Shown here one piece after another: positions 41,466 to 45,072 of a DNA stretch of 45,072 nucleotides (position 1 is the first letter of the stretch; each line of letters starts with the position of its first letter). The notes under the pieces were generated by a model. That model was not told the origin of the DNA, did no database searches, and was given only the letters and a program-made list of their open reading frames with translations. The DNA is from Planctomycetota bacterium (GTDB lineage Bacteria > Planctomycetota > Phycisphaerae > SM23-33), in NCBI GenBank assembly GCA_009908915.1, contig JAAAOJ010000025.1:1-45072 (forward strand), read 5' to 3'. The position numbers and the translations under genes are program-made.

Positions 41466-41537
41466 GCTGGGCGCCTGCTGCGAAGATGGCGTACTTCACT
41501 GGCCCGTCATCTGTAGCATCACTGGCCGTGCTACAGG

Positions 41538-42329
41538 TCAGGTGCGGACCTGCCGGGCCCGAAGAACCGAAAGAACCTCCACCAGTTCCGTGGTAATCCG
41601 GCCGTTGGTCGCCAGCGTCTCATAGTCGAGGTGCTCGGTTCCTCCGACAAAGTCGGTGAAGGTGCCGCCGGCCTCGGTGACGATCAGTCGCCCGGCGGCG
41701 ACATCGTAGGGCTGAAGGGCCATTTCCCAGAACGCTTCCAGCCGCCCGCAGGCCACATAGCACAGGTCGGCCGCCGCCGACCCATAGCGGCGGATGCCCC
41801 TGACGTGCTTCATCACTTCGGCGAAAATCGGGATGTTGTTCGGCTCGTGATTGGCGCGAACGCAGGCAAAACCGGTCGCAAGGGTACTGTCGATGAGCCG
41901 ACTGCGCTCGCTCACACGAATCGGCTCACCGTTGAGTTCCGCCCCGCCGCCGGCCTCGGCCACAAAAAGCTCGTCCAGCACGGGCAGGCAGACCGCAGCC
42001 AGCACGTCCCGGCCCTGGTGTTCCACGCCGATGGACACCGAGTAGAACGGCTGATTGTGGACGAAACTGGTCGTCCCGTCGATCGGATCGATAATCCACC
42101 GATAATCCGAGCCGTCGTGTGAGCCGGTCTCCTCGCCCAGAATGGCGTGATCCGGATACGTCTCGGTGATGCGCGAGACTATGAGATTCTCCACAGCCCG
42201 ATCGGCTTCGGTAACCAGGTCCTTCTGCGAATGCGTCTTGCTGTCGACAGCGACGGAACTCAAGCGGCTGCGATACTCCAGCGACAATGCCCCGGCGGCT
42301 CGGATGGTGTCTTCCAAAAACTGTCTCAC
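41538..42329 (-). CDS. inositol monophosphatase family protein
   Basis: A 263-aa metal-dependent phosphatase from GTG 42329, which overlaps the TGA stop of the upstream ATPase gene as GTGA and has AAGGAG six bases upstream. An alternative GTG at 42371 lacks a ribosome binding site. Metal-binding motifs are intact: LVTEADRAVENLI, AILGEETG, WIIDPIDGTTSFVH and LQPYDVAAGRLIVTEAGG. Substrates in this family include myo-inositol-1-phosphate, histidinol phosphate and 3'-phosphoadenosine 5'-phosphate; the sequence alone does not decide among them. Coupling to a YhaN/SMC-like DNA-repair ATPase is odd and may point to nucleotide-phosphate turnover, which is inference. Confidence 0.9.
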   Translation of the reverse strand: MRQFLEDTIRAAGALSLEYRSRLSSVAVDSKTHSQKDLVTEADRAVENLIVSRITETYPDHAILGEETGSHDGSDYRWIIDPIDGTTSFVHNQPFYSVSIGVEHQGRDVLAAVCLPVLDELFVAEAGGGAELNGEPIRVSERSRLIDSTLATGFACVRANHEPNNIPIFAEVMKHVRGIRRYGSAAADLCYVACGRLEAFWEMALQPYDVAAGRLIVTEAGGTFTDFVGGTEHLDYETLATNGRITTELVEVLSVLRARQVRT

Positions 42330-45072
42330 GATATCTCCTTGCCGGCCGAATTCGACCCGGTGGATGTCCACAGATAATCGAAGAGGTCCACAACCTCCTG
42401 TCGCGAGAGGTGATCGTCGTCTTCACCCGTCTCGACCCGGTCGAGAACTCTCGCCAGTGCCTGCTCGCGCGTCAGTGGCTCGCGAGGGTCGATATATCCC
42501 TCGGCGAGCAGGTTCTCACGCATTTCCTCCAATGTCTGCTTGCGAAAACCTCGGGTCCGTTCGTCCCGGCGGGCCTCGATGGTATCGACCAAGTCGGCGG
42601 CGTTCCAGTTCAGATCGGCCGCCAGCGAGACAATTCGCTCGGCGAAGGTGTCCCTCAGGCCTGCCTCTCGCAGCGCCTCGGGCGTAACGGATCGGCCTCG
42701 ACCGATCCGCCATGCCTCGGCCGTGGCGGTCACGACCGCTGCCCGGGCGGCCATCCGCGCGTACTGCTGAGCGTCCACAAAGCGATCCGTCACACCGGCC
42801 TCGGTCAACGTCTGAAGCTGTCCCCACCTGCTGAGCCCTGCCCGCAACAGACCGCAGAGCGTCTGCGGGCTGCCCAGCAGGTGTCCCAGGTGTATCGGCC
42901 CGGCCCCCCGTGCCAGGTCCACAGGCTCGGCGCCGAGACGGCCGGCGTACTCGGTGATGGACTCATCGGCTCTGGGGGACGGGACATCGGCCCGGCCCGT
43001 GCTGGCCTGGCTGAGAAGTTCCAAGTCGTCGGGCGTACCGCTGCCCTGCCCGAGTTCGATCGTCTTGAATGCCTGCAGACCGTCGCGTTCGGCCACCGCC
43101 GCAAAGGCCTCCCGGTCCCCGGGCTGACAGGTCATGTAGAAGACCTGTCGACCGGTGCGGACCATCGTCACCAGAGCGTCTATAACCGCGCGGAAGCGTT
43201 GCGGATCGGTATTGCCCAGGACTTCATCCAGCACGAGGGGGAGTGTCTCGGCCCGCTCGGTGTGGGTCGCAAACGCCAGCCTTACCGCAAGCAGCAGTTG
43301 CATGCGCGTGCCGCGCGAAAGCTGGCCGACCTGTCGGATGCGTCCGCTGGTTGTGTCCCGGGCGACGAAGTTCATCCGGCGGTCCTCCCCGGGCTGCACC
43401 TGGAGGTCGAACGCCCCGCGGGTGAATTCGGCGAACCACTGCCCTGCTTTCACCAGCACCGCCGGGGCCGCGGTCGAGCGATGTTCCTCGGCCACCTCAG
43501 CAAGCAGCATCCTGCCCAGTTCGCATCGTTCCAGACGGCTGCGGGCATCGCGCAGGGCGTCCTTGGCGCGGTCGACAGCAGCCAGGGCGTCGGTCATCTC
43601 GCGACCGCGACCGGCCTGCTCGACGCGGGCTTTGATTTCGGCGATCTCCTCGCGGAGTGCATCCAGCCGCTGCGCCTGCTCCTTGGCACGTTCGATGCGG
43701 TCGCGCACGTCCTCGGCCGAGAGCGTCAGCAGGTCCTCCCGCCCTTCCAGTCGTTGCTCGATCGCCGAAAGCTGCCCCTGCAAATCGCGTTGCTGCTGGC
43801 GGAGTTGCTTCCATGTTTCGAGCATCTCGACGCGCCGGGAGAGTTCGGCCTCGTCGTGATCGTCAATGCCGGCCTGCCGGTATATATCCGCGATGCGTGA
43901 TTCAAGGTTGTCGATTCGCCGCCGGGTCCGGTCGCGGTCGCCCCGGCCGTCGCTCAGGTCTCGATTGGCCTGCTGGCGACCGGTAAGCGTCTCGTCGGCG
44001 GCGTCCAGCCGGACGCGGGCGATGTCGTGCGTCTCGGCCGCCTCCGCTCCGATGGCGTGGAGAAACTGGTTCACCGTCTCCCGCCGCTGATCGAGCTGCC
44101 CGGTGAGCGGTTGTAGGCGACCGGCCAGGCCGCGACAATCGCCTCGGGCCTGTTGCCAGGCTGCAAGATTCTTCGCCAGGGTCACCACCGCCAGGTCGCC
44201 CGCATCCGGGCCAAGACCGACGCGTTGCGCGAGTTCGCTGCAGCGTTGTTCAAGCTCGCCCAGGGCCTGCTGCTCGCGCTGCAGTCGCCGGCGCAGGTCG
44301 TCGGCGCGAACGGCCTGCGATTCGCGCTGGCGGGTGTCGGTCAGCTCTCGCTGGATCTCCTCCAGCCGCGCCGCGACAGATGCATCGTCCCACCCCGCCG
44401 GTTCGGTAAGGTTCAGTCGCTGGAACTCCGCGCGAGCGTACTGGACGGCCGGGTCCTCTCCGCGGGACGGCCTGGGCTGCCTGGCCAGCAGCATCAACGC
44501 AACTCCCGCCGCGACGGCCCCGACCGCAACAGCCGCCCATGAGTGAACCAGTGCGATCAGCCCCGTCACCACGATCATCGCGGGGATGACCGCGAGCTTC
44601 CACCCCGATACAGCCCCCAGCGGACCATCAGCCCCGTCCCCGCGCAGAATACGTCGCAGGAACCCCGCCCCGGCCAAGAGAGTATTCGCATCGGCGCCCT
44701 GCGCGTCGGATGGTGTTTCCGCCTCGCCCAGACCGGCAAGCTCTGCCTCGACGGCCGAGACGCGCTGCCGCTGGGTGACCAGTTCCTGATGGAACTGATC
44801 CAACCCGTCCAGCGCGTCGGTGTCAAGCTCGGCCAGGTCCTCGACGGCCGACCCGCCCACCGCCTCACTCGCCTCCTCCAGACGGCCCTGTGCGTCGGTG
44901 AGTTTCTCGGTCAACGCATCGACCTGCCGGGAGAGTTCCCGCCACTGGTTAAGGTGGGTCTTCTGCTCGCTGAGTTCCTCGCGGGTCGGCTCGCGCCCGG
45001 CAAAGGTGGTCGCAGCCAGTTCAGCCTCGGCCTGGGCGATTTGCGTCTCAGCCTGTTGAAGGTCCTGGCGGG
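42326..45072 (-). CDS. YhaN/SMC-like AAA ATPase (5' end beyond the window)
   Basis: At least 915 residues, open to the right edge, so the N-terminal Walker A is not seen. The visible part is a long coiled coil (EALE/QRL heptads), a paired hydrophobic hairpin inside it (LAVIPAMIVVTGLIALVHSW then AVAVGAVAAGVALMLLA), a second coiled coil, and then the C-terminal ATPase half: QLSRGTRMQLLLAVRLAFA as signature motif and ETLPLVLDEVLGNTD as Walker B with D-loop. This matches the YhaN group, partners of SbcD-like YhaO nucleases. Beyond the ATPase lie about 250 extra residues with helix-hairpin-helix-like stretches (TLTEAGVTDRFVDAQQYARM) and an acidic end. The TTG at 44914 is an internal codon, not the start. 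Confidence 0.82.
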   Translation of the reverse strand, partial: RQDLQQAETQIAQAEAELAATTFAGREPTREELSEQKTHLNQWRELSRQVDALTEKLTDAQGRLEEASEAVGGSAVEDLAELDTDALDGLDQFHQELVTQRQRVSAVEAELAGLGEAETPSDAQGADANTLLAGAGFLRRILRGDGADGPLGAVSGWKLAVIPAMIVVTGLIALVHSWAAVAVGAVAAGVALMLLARQPRPSRGEDPAVQYARAEFQRLNLTEPAGWDDASVAARLEEIQRELTDTRQRESQAVRADDLRRRLQREQQALGELEQRCSELAQRVGLGPDAGDLAVVTLAKNLAAWQQARGDCRGLAGRLQPLTGQLDQRRETVNQFLHAIGAEAAETHDIARVRLDAADETLTGRQQANRDLSDGRGDRDRTRRRIDNLESRIADIYRQAGIDDHDEAELSRRVEMLETWKQLRQQQRDLQGQLSAIEQRLEGREDLLTLSAEDVRDRIERAKEQAQRLDALREEIAEIKARVEQAGRGREMTDALAAVDRAKDALRDARSRLERCELGRMLLAEVAEEHRSTAAPAVLVKAGQWFAEFTRGAFDLQVQPGEDRRMNFVARDTTSGRIRQVGQLSRGTRMQLLLAVRLAFATHTERAETLPLVLDEVLGNTDPQRFRAVIDALVTMVRTGRQVFYMTCQPGDREAFAAVAERDGLQAFKTIELGQGSGTPDDLELLSQASTGRADVPSPRADESITEYAGRLGAEPVDLARGAGPIHLGHLLGSPQTLCGLLRAGLSRWGQLQTLTEAGVTDRFVDAQQYARMAARAAVVTATAEAWRIGRGRSVTPEALREAGLRDTFAERIVSLAADLNWNAADLVDTIEARRDERTRGFRKQTLEEMRENLLAEGYIDPREPLTREQALARVLDRVETGEDDDHLSRQEVVDLFDYLWTSTGSNSAGKEIS

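Noticed and set aside
42287..43900. 537-codon plus-strand open frame
   Set aside because: Opposite the YhaN-like ATPase; no motifs.

Overview
The window looks like a chromosomal segment of a high-GC planctomycete, most likely of the Phycisphaerae type. The evidence is a truncated DUF1580-like helix-turn-helix gene, two PEP-CTERM surface proteins, a GFTLIELL prepilin-like protein with an H-x9-DG-like motif, LL-diaminopimelate aminotransferase (DapL), FecR-domain proteins and a tig-clpP-clpP cluster. No 16S rRNA is present, so this placement is inference.

Layout. 1-5736 is an accessory island ending at an initiator tRNA. It holds a DUF1580 relic with a 57-aa companion ORF, a tight three-gene cassette built around a metallo-beta-lactamase-fold hydrolase, a broken tyrosine-recombinase C-terminus, and a nucleotidyltransferase/winged-helix pair flanked by two 258-bp direct repeats. 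The right-hand repeat overlaps the 3' end of tRNA-fMet (5733-5806); tRNA-Arg(TCG) follows. 6140-12530 carries a frameshifted membrane-protein relic, a DUF6268-like outer-membrane protein, a large PQQ-type propeller protein, a GNAT acetyltransferase, a zinc-ribbon membrane protein and a degenerate peptidoglycan amidase. 12947-18052 (minus strand) is the housekeeping block dapL / lipoprotein / clpP / clpP / tig, with a clear promoter in front of tig.

18538-26124 (minus strand) reads as one envelope-signalling cluster: AlgE-like barrel, lipoprotein, two FecR-domain paralogues, then a CHASE2-adenylate cyclase. Its upstream region carries an inverted repeat and two tandem duplications that look like operators. 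26470-29291 (minus strand) is the most striking unit. A well-conserved cobalamin riboswitch aptamer (29083-29291) is followed by two PEP-CTERM proteins and a prepilin-like protein, and the unit ends in a strong terminator. This suggests a vitamin-B12-controlled surface system with no recognisable B12 enzyme or TonB receptor in it.

30456-36150 (minus strand) is an export cluster of RND/MMPL permease, LolA-like periplasmic protein and DUF1302-like barrel. The permease and the barrel share an unusual GPALPxGLPGG linker. 36479-42329 holds RtcB, a phosphatase with a coupled 62-aa membrane peptide, a tandem fasciclin protein and an inositol-monophosphatase-family enzyme. The last is coupled by a GTGA overlap to a YhaN/SMC-like ATPase that runs off the right edge.

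Several short interspersed repeats sit in intergenic DNA, and two of them lie in frame inside genes (the cyclase and the RND permease). Long open frames opposite the real genes are GC-driven shadows and were left out.
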